A stretch of 6,945 nucleotides of DNA from Gammaproteobacteria bacterium (GTDB lineage Bacteria > Pseudomonadota > Gammaproteobacteria > Enterobacterales > Psychrobiaceae), in the NCBI GenBank assembly GCA_013214885.1, contig JABSRS010000177.1:1-6945 (forward strand). Direction: 5' to 3'. The notes beneath the pieces were generated by a model. That model was not told where the DNA came from, ran no database searches, and was given only the letters and a program-made list of their open reading frames with translations. Made by a program: the position numbers and the translations under genes. Positions 1 to 6,772 of the stretch are shown one piece after another. Position 1 is the first letter of the stretch. Each line of letters opens with the position of its first letter.

Positions 1-62
1 CAAAGTTTATTGCTTAATATTTAGTCGCACTTATTCGTTAAAACAATTAGTTATCACTGCCA

Positions 63-81
63 ATTGATAATAATTATCCAT
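63..81. promoter_or_regulatory. Fur-box-like palindrome upstream of pckA
   Basis: A perfect 13-bp palindrome, GATAAT-A-ATTATC (66-78), extends to a 19-bp dyad with 8 of 9 pairs matching. The 7-1-7 reading TGATAAT-A-ATTATCC matches the classical Fur core TGATAAT-N-ATTATCA except at the last base. It lies about 135 bp before the pckA start and upstream of the CRP-like site, so it could equally serve a gene to the left of the window. The surrounding DNA is very AT-rich, which raises the odds of a chance match. Confidence 0.35.
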
Positions 82-103
82 TACACTAATTTTTTATCAT
101 TTA

Positions 104-119
104 TGTGGTTTAAATCACA
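104..119 (+). promoter_or_regulatory. CRP (cAMP receptor protein) binding site, predicted
   Basis: TGTGG-TTTAAA-TCACA matches the CRP consensus TGTGA-N6-TCACA at 9 of 10 defined positions, and 7 of 8 base pairs of the dyad are symmetrical. It sits in the leader of pckA, a gluconeogenic gene for which cAMP-CRP activation under carbon limitation is plausible. Its centre (111.5) is about 33 bp from the start expected from the -10 candidate at 133-138. That is not a standard activator spacing, so either a different promoter is used or the site acts otherwise. Confidence 0.55.
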
Positions 120-132
120 CCCCAAGATCCTG

Positions 133-138
133 TACAAT
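133..138 (+). promoter_or_regulatory. Candidate -10 element for pckA
   Basis: TACAAT (5 of 6 to TATAAT) is immediately preceded by TG. The best hexamer 17 bp upstream, TTAAAT at 110-115, is poor and lies inside the CRP-like site, which would fit a promoter that relies on an activator. A second weak option is TAATTT at 175-180. The transcription start cannot be fixed from sequence alone. Confidence 0.3.
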
Positions 139-172
139 TCGTTTGCCAATAGGCCGGGTTACGAAACCTTGA

Positions 173-189
173 TGTAATTTAAAAAACCA
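173..189 (+). promoter_or_regulatory. Weak HexR-like half site
   Basis: TGTAATTT followed by an A-run fits the left half of the 17-bp HexR palindrome (TGTAATT...AATTACA type). The right half matches at only 5 of 8 positions. HexR is known to control central carbon genes, including gluconeogenic ones, in Alteromonadales such as Shewanella, so the position just upstream of the pckA ribosome binding site is suggestive. The degenerate half makes this a low-confidence call. Confidence 0.2.
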
Positions 190-214
190 CTTACCACTGT
201 TAGGAGCAGCAAAG

Positions 215-1834
215 ATGACCGTCGCCACAAATGGTAATGCCACAATTGATTTAAGCGAATATGGTATTAACGACGTCCAAGAAGTTATTTATAACCCTTC
301 ATACGACTTATTATTTGAAGAAGAAACTAAAGCAGGTTTATCAGGTTATGAAAAAGGTGTAATTACTCAATCAGGCGCAGTGTCTGTCGATACAGGGATT
401 TTTACAGGCCGTTCGCCAAAAGACAAGTACATTGTTCGTGATGACACGACCCGCGATACCGTGTGGTGGTCAGATCAAGGTAAGAACGACAACAAACCAA
501 TGAGCACAGAAACTTGGACCGAACTTAAAGGTTTAGTTTCAACTCAACTTTCGGGCAAACGCCTTTTTGTTGTTGATACATTTTGTGGTGCTAACGAAGA
601 TACTCGCCTAAAAGTGCGTTTTATCACGGAAGTTGCATGGCAAGCCCATTTTGTTAAAAATATGTTTATTCGCCCAACAGAAGAAGAGCTAACAGCTTTC
701 GAACCTGATTTCATCGTAATGAATGGCGCAAAAACAACCAATCCAAACTGGAAAGAGCAAGGTCTTAATTCAGAAAACTTTGTGGCCTTTAACCTTACTG
801 AGCGGATGCAGCTAATTGGCGGCACTTGGTATGGCGGCGAAATGAAAAAAGGTATGTTCTCAATGATGAACTACCTATTACCTTTACGTGGCATTGCATC
901 AATGCATTGTAGTGCTAACGTTGGTAAAGACGGTGATACCGCAGTATTCTTCGGCCTATCTGGTACTGGTAAAACAACCTTATCGACTGACCCTAAACGC
1001 GCCCTTATCGGTGATGATGAACACGGTTGGGATGACAATGGCGTGTTTAACTTCGAAGGTGGTTGTTATGCTAAAACCATTAACCTAAGCGAAGAAAACG
1101 AACCTGACATTTACAAAGCAATTCGTCGTGACGCACTATTAGAAAACGTCACGGTTGATAGCGATGGTAAAATTGATTATGACGATAACTCAAAAACTGA
1201 GAATACTCGTGTATCTTACCCAATTTACCACATTGAAAACATCGTTAAGCCAGTATCTAGAGCAGGTCACGCTAAGAAAGTTATTTTCTTAACTGCCGAT
1301 GCTTTTGGAGTCTTACCGCCAGTTGCTAAGCTAACAGCTGAGCAAACTCGTTATTACTTCCTATCTGGCTTTACAGCTAAGTTAGCAGGTACTGAGCGTG
1401 GTATTACTGAGCCGACTCCTACTTTCTCATCTTGTTTTGGCGCGGCATTCCTAAGCCTTCACCCAACTCAATATGCTGAAGTATTAACTAAGCGTATGGA
1501 AGCCGCTGGTGCAGAAGCTTACTTAGTTAACACTGGTTGGAACGGCACAGGCAAGCGTATTTCAATTAAAGCAACTCGCGCTATCATCGATTCGATCTTA
1601 GATGGTTCAATCGACAAAGCCGAAAGTACTCAACTTCCGTACTTCGACCTAGCTGTACCAACAGCCGTTGCCGGTGTTGAAGGTGACATTCTTGACCCTC
1701 GCCACACGTACGAAGATGCGGCAGAGTGGGATGTTAAGGCGAAGAATTTAGCCGAGCGTTTCGTGAATAACTTTGTTAAGTTTACCGATACTGATGAAGG
1801 TAAAGCGTTAGTTGAAGCAGGACCTAAAGTTTAA
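215..1834 (+). CDS. pckA: Phosphoenolpyruvate carboxykinase (ATP)
   Basis: This enzyme converts oxaloacetate plus ATP to phosphoenolpyruvate, CO2 and ADP in the cytosol, the committed step of gluconeogenesis from TCA intermediates. The 539-aa length matches the family (about 540 in E. coli), and long stretches are near-identical to the enterobacterial enzyme. Visible motifs are the oxaloacetate-binding GRSPKDKY (65-72), [13 protein letters not shown] (211-223) with a metal-ligand lysine, MHCSANVG (230-237) with a metal-ligand histidine, the P-loop GLSGTGKTT (247-255), the Mg/Mn-binding GDDEHGW (266-272), [12 protein letters not shown] (329-340) with the substrate arginine, and the adenine-binding region [10 protein letters not shown] (441-450). 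No key residue is missing. The ATG at 215 follows AGGAG (202-206) at 8 nt spacing. The gene appears monocistronic, closed by a terminator at 1863-1888, with a CRP-like site in its leader. Confidence 0.98.
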   Translation: MTVATNGNATIDLSEYGINDVQEVIYNPSYDLLFEEETKAGLSGYEKGVITQSGAVSVDTGIFTGRSPKDKYIVRDDTTRDTVWWSDQGKNDNKPMSTETWTELKGLVSTQLSGKRLFVVDTFCGANEDTRLKVRFITEVAWQAHFVKNMFIRPTEEELTAFEPDFIVMNGAKTTNPNWKEQGLNSENFVAFNLTERMQLIGGTWYGGEMKKGMFSMMNYLLPLRGIASMHCSANVGKDGDTAVFFGLSGTGKTTLSTDPKRALIGDDEHGWDDNGVFNFEGGCYAKTINLSEENEPDIYKAIRRDALLENVTVDSDGKIDYDDNSKTENTRVSYPIYHIENIVKPVSRAGHAKKVIFLTADAFGVLPPVAKLTAEQTRYYFLSGFTAKLAGTERGITEPTPTFSSCFGAAFLSLHPTQYAEVLTKRMEAAGAEAYLVNTGWNGTGKRISIKATRAIIDSILDGSIDKAESTQLPYFDLAVPTAVAGVEGDILDPRHTYEDAAEWDVKAKNLAERFVNNFVKFTDTDEGKALVEAGPKV

Positions 1835-1862
1835 ACTTTAACCTTAGCTTTAACCTAAATTG

Positions 1863-1888
1863 AAAAGCCACCCTCGGGTGGCTTTTTT
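1863..1888 (+). terminator. Rho-independent terminator of pckA
   Basis: AAAAGCCACC, loop CTCG, GGTGGCTTTTTT: a 6-bp GC-rich stem extended by A:T pairs, ending in a run of six T. It lies 29 bp after the pckA stop codon. The A-run on the left side means it could also act weakly on the opposite strand. It separates pckA from the small gene that follows. Confidence 0.9.
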
Positions 1889-1918
1889 GTTACAATAATA
1901 AAAAATTGAGAGTTAATG

Positions 1919-2095
1919 ATGTCAGATATTATCGATAAACCTGAAAAACCCCTTGATGACGACTGTTGTGGCGGCGGTGCCTGTGCCCCCTGCGTGTGGG
2001 ATCATTTTTATGAACAGTTATCTGTCTATCGTAAACAACAGCGAGCAATCGCAGCAGCCGAACAAGCAGACATACCGCAAGAGCAGGCTAAGTAG
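1919..2095 (+). CDS. Small oxidoreductase-like domain protein (58 aa)
   Basis: This short cytosolic protein carries the hallmark of the oxidoreductase-like family (Pfam Oxidored-like): a proline/acid-rich start, then a cysteine cluster running into a CVWD motif and an aromatic helix (residues 15-38, DCCGGGACAPCVWDHFYEQ). The four cysteines (16, 17, 22, 25) resemble a metal- or cluster-binding arrangement, but no reaction has been established for the family that I know of. The tail is polar and Ala/Gln-rich. Two in-frame ATGs lie side by side at 1916 and 1919. The second is preferred because the weak Shine-Dalgarno GAGAG (1908-1912) is then 6 nt away. The gene starts just after the pckA terminator, so it probably has its own promoter. 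It ends 8 bp before the convergent MAPEG gene. Confidence 0.8.
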   Translation: MSDIIDKPEKPLDDDCCGGGACAPCVWDHFYEQLSVYRKQQRAIAAAEQADIPQEQAK

Positions 2096-2103
2096 CTTTT
2101 TAG

Positions 2104-2487
2104 TTAGATAGCTTGCCACATCATCGCGAAAGGACAAAAAATAGCCACAAACCAACTTAAGCTTCTTAACTTATCTTGATTAATATAATACATCACACAA
2201 TACATCACCCGAGCAATAACGTGGGTAATCGCCAACCATTCAATGGTTGAGTTAATCGTATTTGTCGCAAGCACGACGGCGACTGCGGCACCAAAAATAA
2301 TTAACGATTCGAATGAGTTTTGATGCGCTGCTAACGCGCGAGCCCCAAAACCAGTTAATCGCGCCTGCTGATCGCGAGGATATTGATTGTCGTAACGACT
2401 TTCTTTATTCATGGCAAAGGCTAACGGTGCTTTTGCCAGATACGGTAATAGAGCTGCAATAAAGACACTAATAATAACAATTTCCAC
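2104..2487 (-). CDS. MAPEG family membrane protein (127 aa)
   Basis: This is a small integral membrane protein of the MAPEG superfamily (eicosanoid/glutathione-metabolism membrane proteins; bacterial members are mostly uncharacterised). Four hydrophobic helices are visible at about residues 1-25, 60-78, 82-101 and 108-126. The conserved segment before helix 2, GARALAAHQNSFES (48-61), contains the family's Arg, His-x-Asn and Glu pattern. The start is GTG, supported by AAAGG six to seven nt upstream (2493-2497 region) and by an in-frame TAA two codons before it, which excludes a longer reading. It converges on the small gene at 1919-2095 with no room for a separate terminator. A glutathione-linked or membrane-stress role is only family-level inference. 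Confidence 0.88.
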   Translation of the reverse strand: MEIVIISVFIAALLPYLAKAPLAFAMNKESRYDNQYPRDQQARLTGFGARALAAHQNSFESLIIFGAAVAVVLATNTINSTIEWLAITHVIARVMYCVMYYINQDKLRSLSWFVAIFCPFAMMWQAI

Positions 2488-2869
2488 AACTTACCTTTAA
2501 TATTTATTTAAAAATAAGTTATAGCAGGGTTTATACCCGTGAGCAATAATAATGGCTCTGTTGTAGTTAGGTCTTGGTATCAAATAGTAAGTGTGAGAGT
2601 TAGTCACGAACCAACTTAGGACGCTAGGCTTTAAATTTCTAACTCACTTCCGCGCAAAAGTGACTTAGCAGTGGCATAAATAATTTCCGCATTTTTCGGT
2701 ATTCATCGTATTTTTTCTAATACTTAGACCGCAGCTCTATGCGTTATCTTCCCTCTATAGCTCAACCGCTTAACATCATTGCACGCTCCATCATTTGGTG
2801 CTAAAACGAATGTAACTTTAAAAGCCATTGAATATCAATAAGATTTTTATGACTGCCCCAAATTTACAG
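2488..2869. other. Intergenic region between the MAPEG gene and the unknown gene
   Basis: These 382 bp contain no open frame that I can support. The right part must hold the promoter of the minus-strand MAPEG gene, but no clear -35/-10 pair stands out. It contains the hairpin at 2639-2668. A weak AT-rich dyad, ATTGA-ATA-TCAAT near 2827-2839 with T-rich flanks, could end transcription of the minus-strand gene that stops at 2870. A 34-codon frame (2828 to 2724, minus) has no ribosome binding site. The region marks the boundary between the conserved genes on the left and the accessory DNA on the right. Confidence 0.6.
2639..2668. repeat. Imperfect hairpin, 11-bp arms
   Basis: CTAACTCACTT (2639-2649), an 8-base loop, then AAGTGACTTAG (2658-2668) pair at 10 of 11 positions with a single C:C mismatch. 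Neither strand has a T-run directly after the stem, so it is not a typical terminator. A related piece, GTTAGTCAC, occurs about 40 bp to the left. It may be a dispersed palindromic repeat (REP/MITE type) or a recombination-site remnant; copy number elsewhere in the genome would decide. Confidence 0.55.
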
Positions 2870-4033
2870 TTATGGCTGTTCCATCTCTATAGGTTCTTTT
2901 TTTACCCTAGTTGACCTTCTCTTTGGCTTACTTTTTGCACCACTCGCATCTTTGGGCTTTAGTTTTGATTTTTTCAAAAGTAGCTCAAGCATCTTGGCTT
3001 CACTTTCATCCAAATTTTCAGAATCTACTACTGAATGTTCATCGGAAGTATTCTCAATGGGTGCATTTTCAACGGTGGTAGTTTCACGAACAGTAATATC
3101 ATAGCTAGGCGCACACAGTAGGCTTTGTTCAGGGCTCATCAATTGCTTAGGGTTATGATAACTTACAGCTTCTAGCTCAGGGATGGTCACACCAGCAGTA
3201 AGAAATTGAGTTGCGCCTTTTATTAGCTGCCTCTTCAATATCTCGGCCTGCTCTTTCCCTATAGCCTTAGCTCTTTCCATTTCAGCAACTTTTTCTATAA
3301 TAGGAAGTGATTCCGCAATTAAACTAAGGGATTGACTAACTTCGTGTTGTCGGTAAAAAACTTTTCTATCCCAAATACTAAATATTATTTCTTTAACTTG
3401 TTCCATGACCTTAGCTAACCCAAGAAAGTCAAATGACTTGTCACTACCGGAATCACAAGCTAACACGATCAATTCATTCTTGTTCACACCTTCAATAATC
3501 GCAATTGCCTCATAAAAATTAGAAATTGCTTCTAATGTATTGGACAATCTTTGCGGATTAGAGAATTGCCCCTCGTCTTCAGAAATTAAAACTGTGAGTA
3601 ACGTTTTACCCTTCAACACTTCAGGGAGGTTTCCTTTTTCTTCCACTATTTCAGATATATAGTGCTGCTTAGTTAGTTCAAGTATTTTTGGAAGTTGATT
3701 CATAGTAAATTGGATATTACGATGCATCTCAAAGCACATTTGCATTACACCTTCGTTTATATCCTTATAGGCTATGGCTTCCCAAAAATCAGGGGTCAGA
3801 AGTTGCTCAAAGCCCAATATTTTACAAATATGTTTTTCATCGTCACTATAATTATTGGTTGCCAACATATATTGTTGAAAAAGAGTAAAAGAGAAGTTTG
3901 ACTTTCCATCAGTGTCGTCATTTCTATCTCTATGCATTATGTCCATAATTTTACGAAATATAACAGGCAACTCACACGAATTTAAATCATTTATTATTTT
4001 ATTTAACGAGATTGATAGTACTTGTCTTCTCAT
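2870..4033 (-). CDS. Hypothetical protein, 387 aa, unknown function
   Basis: I do not recognise this protein. There is no signal peptide or membrane segment, so it should be cytosolic. Residues 1-130 are mixed helical and hydrophilic, with several aromatic residues. Residues 140-275 form the most ordered-looking part: a hydrophobic strand-like TLLTVLIS (144-151), then LIVLACDSGSDKSFDFLGLA (188-207), then long amphipathic helices (208-275) ending in a charged stretch (EMERAKAIGKEQAEILKRQ, 251-269). Residues 316-345 are an acidic, Ser/Thr-rich low-complexity linker. Residues 354-380 are a Lys/Arg-rich tail that could bind nucleic acid or the membrane surface. The ATG at 4033 is well supported by AAAGGA six nt upstream. 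The gene stands alone beside mobile elements and looks more AT-rich than pckA, consistent with recent acquisition. A defence, stress or element-associated role is possible but unsupported. Confidence 0.8.
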   Translation of the reverse strand: MRRQVLSISLNKIINDLNSCELPVIFRKIMDIMHRDRNDDTDGKSNFSFTLFQQYMLATNNYSDDEKHICKILGFEQLLTPDFWEAIAYKDINEGVMQMCFEMHRNIQFTMNQLPKILELTKQHYISEIVEEKGNLPEVLKGKTLLTVLISEDEGQFSNPQRLSNTLEAISNFYEAIAIIEGVNKNELIVLACDSGSDKSFDFLGLAKVMEQVKEIIFSIWDRKVFYRQHEVSQSLSLIAESLPIIEKVAEMERAKAIGKEQAEILKRQLIKGATQFLTAGVTIPELEAVSYHNPKQLMSPEQSLLCAPSYDITVRETTTVENAPIENTSDEHSVVDSENLDESEAKMLELLLKKSKLKPKDASGAKSKPKRRSTRVKKEPIEMEQP

Positions 4034-4075
4034 TTTATTTCCTTTTTTTAAAATGGAGTCCAGAGCGCGAAAGAT

Positions 4076-4198
4076 GGGACACTCATGAAAATATAATTGA
4101 TATACAATGAGTTTCTATGTCCAATGTATTTTAGACCGTAATCTATCACCTATAAATTGGCTACACAAGAGGTGCTAAAAAGGGACACGCATAAAAAT
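4076..4198 (+). repeat. Two direct copies of a GGGACAC motif
   Basis: GGGACACTCATGAAAAT (4076-4092) and GGGACACGCATAAAAAT (4182-4198) match at 15 of 17 bases in the same orientation, 106 bp apart, within the 234-bp non-coding stretch between the unknown gene and the IS21 element. Each copy opens a segment with short inverted arms. Such repeated motifs next to small hairpins recall the remains of a palindrome-flanked mobile element, but no transposase sequence is present to prove it. They could also be regulatory sites of the minus-strand gene at 2870-4033. Confidence 0.55.
4081..4112. repeat. Inverted repeat upstream of the unknown gene
   Basis: ACTCAT (4081-4086) and ATGAGT (4107-4112) are perfect inverted arms separated by a 20-bp AT-rich spacer containing TATAATTGATATA. 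The repeat lies 48-79 bp upstream of the start codon at 4033. It is well placed to be an operator overlapping the promoter of that gene, or a hairpin belonging to the repeated GGGACAC segment. Confidence 0.4.
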
Positions 4199-4267
4199 CT
4201 AACTAATAAATAACGAGTTAATGTATGGGTTAGGTTTTTAGCCCCTTATTTATTAAATAGTAGACAG

Positions 4268-4318
4268 TGCGTAATAACATGAAGAAGATCACCCAATAAC
4301 ATTCATGGAGATCGCTTT
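4268..4318 (+). repeat. Left terminal repeats of the IS21 element (two units)
   Basis: Two copies of a unit of the form AATAACATTCATGGAGATC occur, with the GATC cores starting at 4287 and 4310, exactly 23 bp apart. The inner unit with its flank (4295-4318) matches the right-end unit at 6773-6796 on the opposite strand at 23 of 24 positions. The outer unit is more divergent. In the IS21 family such repeats are taken to be transposase binding sites. Confidence 0.85.
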
Positions 4319-4333
4319 TTTTCTGTTCTGTAG
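4319..4333 (+). repeat. Subterminal 15-bp inverted repeat, left copy
   Basis: TTTTCTGTTCTGTAG is a perfect inverted partner of the sequence at 6704-6718. It lies inside the terminal repeats, between them and the 3' end of istB, about 50 bp from the left tip. Confidence 0.75.
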
Positions 4334-4346
4334 AGCCTCGTTAAAT

Positions 4347-5099
4347 TTAGCTTGAGTGATCTCCATCAGTCAAGTTATTGATGATTTTTCTCATCGATTC
4401 CCCTTCTAATTCTATTTTTATTGAGCCGTGAACGAGTCGATCCAAAATAGCATCGGCATGCGTAGATTCTCCGATCATTTCGTACCAATGTTCTTGCGGT
4501 AATTGGCTCGCGATTAGCGTTGATTTAGTGTCATATCTAGCATCGATTAATTCCAGTAAATCACTGCGTTGTTGAGCCGTTAATGGCTCTAGTCCCCAAT
4601 CATCCAAGATCAGTAAATTGGCATTCGTTAGCTTGGTGATAAATTTACGATAAGTGCCATCGGCCTGGGATAAGTACATTTTTTCCAGTAGCTCCTTTAA
4701 TCTAAAATAGAAAACGCTATAGCCTTGTTGGCAATGCTGCTGCCCAAGAGCGCATGCCAGATAGGTTTTGCCACAACCTGTAGCACCAGTGATTAAAATA
4801 TTTTGATGGAGGCGTAACCATTCACCTTGAGCTAGCGAACGGATTTTTGCTTTATTTAAGTTACGGTTGGCGCGGTAATCTAGCTGCTCAACCTGTGCTT
4901 GGACTCTAAATTTAGCTTGGCGAATTAACCGTTCTACTCGCCTGTTTGTGCGCTCATTAATTTCATTATCCAGTAGCAGAGTCAGCCGCTCTTCAAAGGC
5001 TAATTCTTTATAATGATTAGGCTGCTCAGTTTGTAAGATTAACGCATCACGTATGCCGCTAAGGTTTAATGCATTCAGTTGGTTATAAATTGTATTCAT
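4347..5099 (-). CDS. istB: IS21 transposition helper ATPase IstB
   Basis: This is the AAA+ ATPase of IS21 elements, related to DnaC. It binds DNA and the IstA transposase and licenses strand transfer at the target. At 250 aa it has the family's normal size. Visible motifs are the helical N-terminal domain (1-95), Walker A GATGCGKT (105-112), Walker B LLILDDWG (162-169), a sensor-type TLIASQLP (194-201) and the arginine-finger segment LDRLVHGS (219-226). The start ATG at 5099 follows AGGAG, which overlaps the istA stop codon, so translation is probably coupled. The last residues after GESMRK are an extension whose codons (roughly 4352-4376) reproduce a terminal-repeat unit of the element. The gene is intact and presumably functional. 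Confidence 0.95.
   Translation of the reverse strand: MNTIYNQLNALNLSGIRDALILQTEQPNHYKELAFEERLTLLLDNEINERTNRRVERLIRQAKFRVQAQVEQLDYRANRNLNKAKIRSLAQGEWLRLHQNILITGATGCGKTYLACALGQQHCQQGYSVFYFRLKELLEKMYLSQADGTYRKFITKLTNANLLILDDWGLEPLTAQQRSDLLELIDARYDTKSTLIASQLPQEHWYEMIGESTHADAILDRLVHGSIKIELEGESMRKIINNLTDGDHSS
4352..4367 (+). repeat. Terminal-repeat unit inside the istB 3' end
   Basis: TTGAGTGATCTCCATC is identical to 6818-6833 in the right terminal repeats and has the same orientation, opposite to that of the left-end units. On the coding strand it is preceded by AATAAC with a 3-nt longer spacing than in the right-end units, so about 22 bases of the unit are conserved. It encodes the end of IstB (TDGDHS). 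Confidence 0.75.
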
Positions 5100-5110
5100 G
5101 TCTTTTTCTC

Positions 5111-6658
5111 CTAATGATAATACTCATTACCACGTACGTTTTTATGCTCGATATCACTTAATAAATCCAGTTGAACTTCAGGTAGAGGCTGTCTATCAAG
5201 CCCTTTTTCTAAAATCGAGCGTATACCTGCTAGTCGCATGATCCCACTATGCAGAGCACGACGACTTGCAGCCTCAAGCCTTACTGGTGAGTATTTTTTG
5301 GATAAATTAAGTAAGCCTAAACAGACACGATAGCTTTGCTCAGGATGCTTTTTCGATTGCAATAATTTAATGACTAACTTTTCCGTATTTGCCCCAATCT
5401 CATGTGCCCACTTCTCAAAACGATAAGGGGACCATTGTTCATGCTTTTGGTGAGCTACCGGCATGTGCACTTCAAGCGTTGTGTGCGCCCCTATTTTTGA
5501 TGATCTGGGATGGGTGGCGACACATTCACCCTGATGGAATAAGGTGACCAGCTCACCCGTTATATGGGCTTCGAGCTTTTGTTTTATTAAAGAATGAGGC
5601 ACCGAGTAATAGTGTTTATCCACTTCAATGTGATAATCAATATGCACCGTGACTTTCTTCACTTGGGTGTAAGAATATGGAATGACAGGCAGAGGTTTCA
5701 AAGCGGGTTTATCAATCTCAATAAATTGAGACAATCGGCTACCAGGTTGTTTTTTCATGGGTCTTTGATTTAAATCGATGAGTAATTCACTGATCCGTGC
5801 GTTGAGCTGACGAAGACTGAAAAAATCTTCATGGCGTAATTTAGCCATGATCCAACGTTCAACGATTTGTACGGCCACTTCAGCTTTGGCTTTATCTTTG
5901 GGGCGATAAGGCCGAGCTGGCACGATAACGGTATTATAATGTGCCGCCATTTGTTGGTAAGTAGGGTTAAGGTCTGGCTCATAGCGACAAGCCTTGGTCA
6001 CACCGCTTTTTAGGTTATCAGGAATGAGTAATTCGGGCATGCCACCGAGAAACTCAAAGCAGCGAGCGTGACTCATCACCCAGTCTTCGAGACCTTGGCT
6101 CCATGTCGCTTCGGCGAATGTGTAGTTAGAAGCACCCATGACCGCAACAAAGACCTGTGCTGTACGGAATTCTCCCGTTGAGCTGTTAATGATCTTCATT
6201 GTTGGACCACAATAATCAATAAAGAGCTTTTCGCCTGCTTTATGATTCTGCCGCATAGACGGTTTCTGACAACCTAACCATGCCTTATACAGGCGACAAA
6301 AATGGTTATAACTGTGGTGGTTACCAGGGTTTCGCTGCGAATGTTCCTCCCAAAGAAGTTGTAACGTTAGGGTTTTATGCTTTAACTCTTGGTAAATTAC
6401 CGACCAGTCTGGCACCGGGAACGATGATTTGGTTTTGACTTTAGTTTTAAGGAACTCTCGGTTGAGTTTGGCATCATCCCATTCTTGAGATAGAGGCCAA
6501 CTGGTGATCCCCATTTGTGCCGCTCGATTCGCATAACGAGAGACAACTGAGGGTGAAATAGATAAGCTTTTTGCAACCTGACGATGACTAAGTAAACAGC
6601 CATATTTTAGCCGCAGGATTTCTTTTAATTTACGCATAGAAATTGGTACCGTAGACAT
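5111..6658 (-). CDS. istA: IS21 transposase IstA
   Basis: This DDE transposase recognises the terminal repeats and performs cleavage and strand transfer with IstB. From ATG 6658 the protein is 515 aa, typical for the family. Visible parts are an N-terminal helix-turn-helix (about 7-50, SMRKLKEILRLK then LSHRQVAKSLSISPSVV), a linker and a retroviral-integrase-type core with D148 (LFIDYCG), D214 (LIPDNLKSG) and E260 (PKDKAKAEVAV). A C-terminal beta-rich DNA-binding region follows (around HYYSVPHSL). The ATG at 6658 is preferred because GATGAG lies about 8 nt upstream and the protein then begins MSTVPISMRK, as in relatives. In-frame alternatives upstream (ATG 6670, ATG 6673, TTG 6676) lack a ribosome binding site. 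The gene is intact and is followed 11 bp later by istB. Confidence 0.95.
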   Translation of the reverse strand: MSTVPISMRKLKEILRLKYGCLLSHRQVAKSLSISPSVVSRYANRAAQMGITSWPLSQEWDDAKLNREFLKTKVKTKSSFPVPDWSVIYQELKHKTLTLQLLWEEHSQRNPGNHHSYNHFCRLYKAWLGCQKPSMRQNHKAGEKLFIDYCGPTMKIINSSTGEFRTAQVFVAVMGASNYTFAEATWSQGLEDWVMSHARCFEFLGGMPELLIPDNLKSGVTKACRYEPDLNPTYQQMAAHYNTVIVPARPYRPKDKAKAEVAVQIVERWIMAKLRHEDFFSLRQLNARISELLIDLNQRPMKKQPGSRLSQFIEIDKPALKPLPVIPYSYTQVKKVTVHIDYHIEVDKHYYSVPHSLIKQKLEAHITGELVTLFHQGECVATHPRSSKIGAHTTLEVHMPVAHQKHEQWSPYRFEKWAHEIGANTEKLVIKLLQSKKHPEQSYRVCLGLLNLSKKYSPVRLEAASRRALHSGIMRLAGIRSILEKGLDRQPLPEVQLDLLSDIEHKNVRGNEYYH

Positions 6659-6703
6659 AGTTATTCTCATCATCAAATGAAAAAGAATAACGGTTAAATA
6701 TAC

Positions 6704-6718
6704 CTACAGAACAGAAAA
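6704..6718 (-). repeat. Subterminal 15-bp inverted repeat, right copy
   Basis: CTACAGAACAGAAAA is the exact reverse complement of 4319-4333. It lies about 45 bp upstream of the istA start. On the minus strand it immediately precedes TATATT (about 6696-6701), a candidate -10 for istA, so a factor binding it could affect istA transcription. It is about 150 bp from the right tip, three times farther than its left partner. Confidence 0.75.
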
Positions 6719-6772
6719 GATTAAAAAACAACCAATAATATTAAACGTGATATTCAATAACATTGAGAGCGG

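Noticed and set aside
544..825. Open frame of 93 codons on the minus strand
   Set aside because: It lies wholly inside pckA, antisense to conserved catalytic sequence, has no ribosome binding site and its product looks like nothing known; the same holds for the frame at 888-1088 (+).
2740..2775. attC-like fragments (GCGTTAT, GCTTAAC) suggesting an integron cassette site
   Set aside because: The core boxes are not in the required order or spacing and no paired R/L boxes could be drawn around a cassette.
2724..2828. 34-codon minus-strand frame starting at ATG 2828
   Set aside because: There is no Shine-Dalgarno sequence and no recognisable motif; noted only in the intergenic entry.
3695..3901. 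Open frame of 68 codons on the plus strand, antisense to the unknown gene
   Set aside because: It has no ribosome binding site and overlaps the better supported minus-strand gene throughout. It appears to be a by-product of AT-rich sequence.
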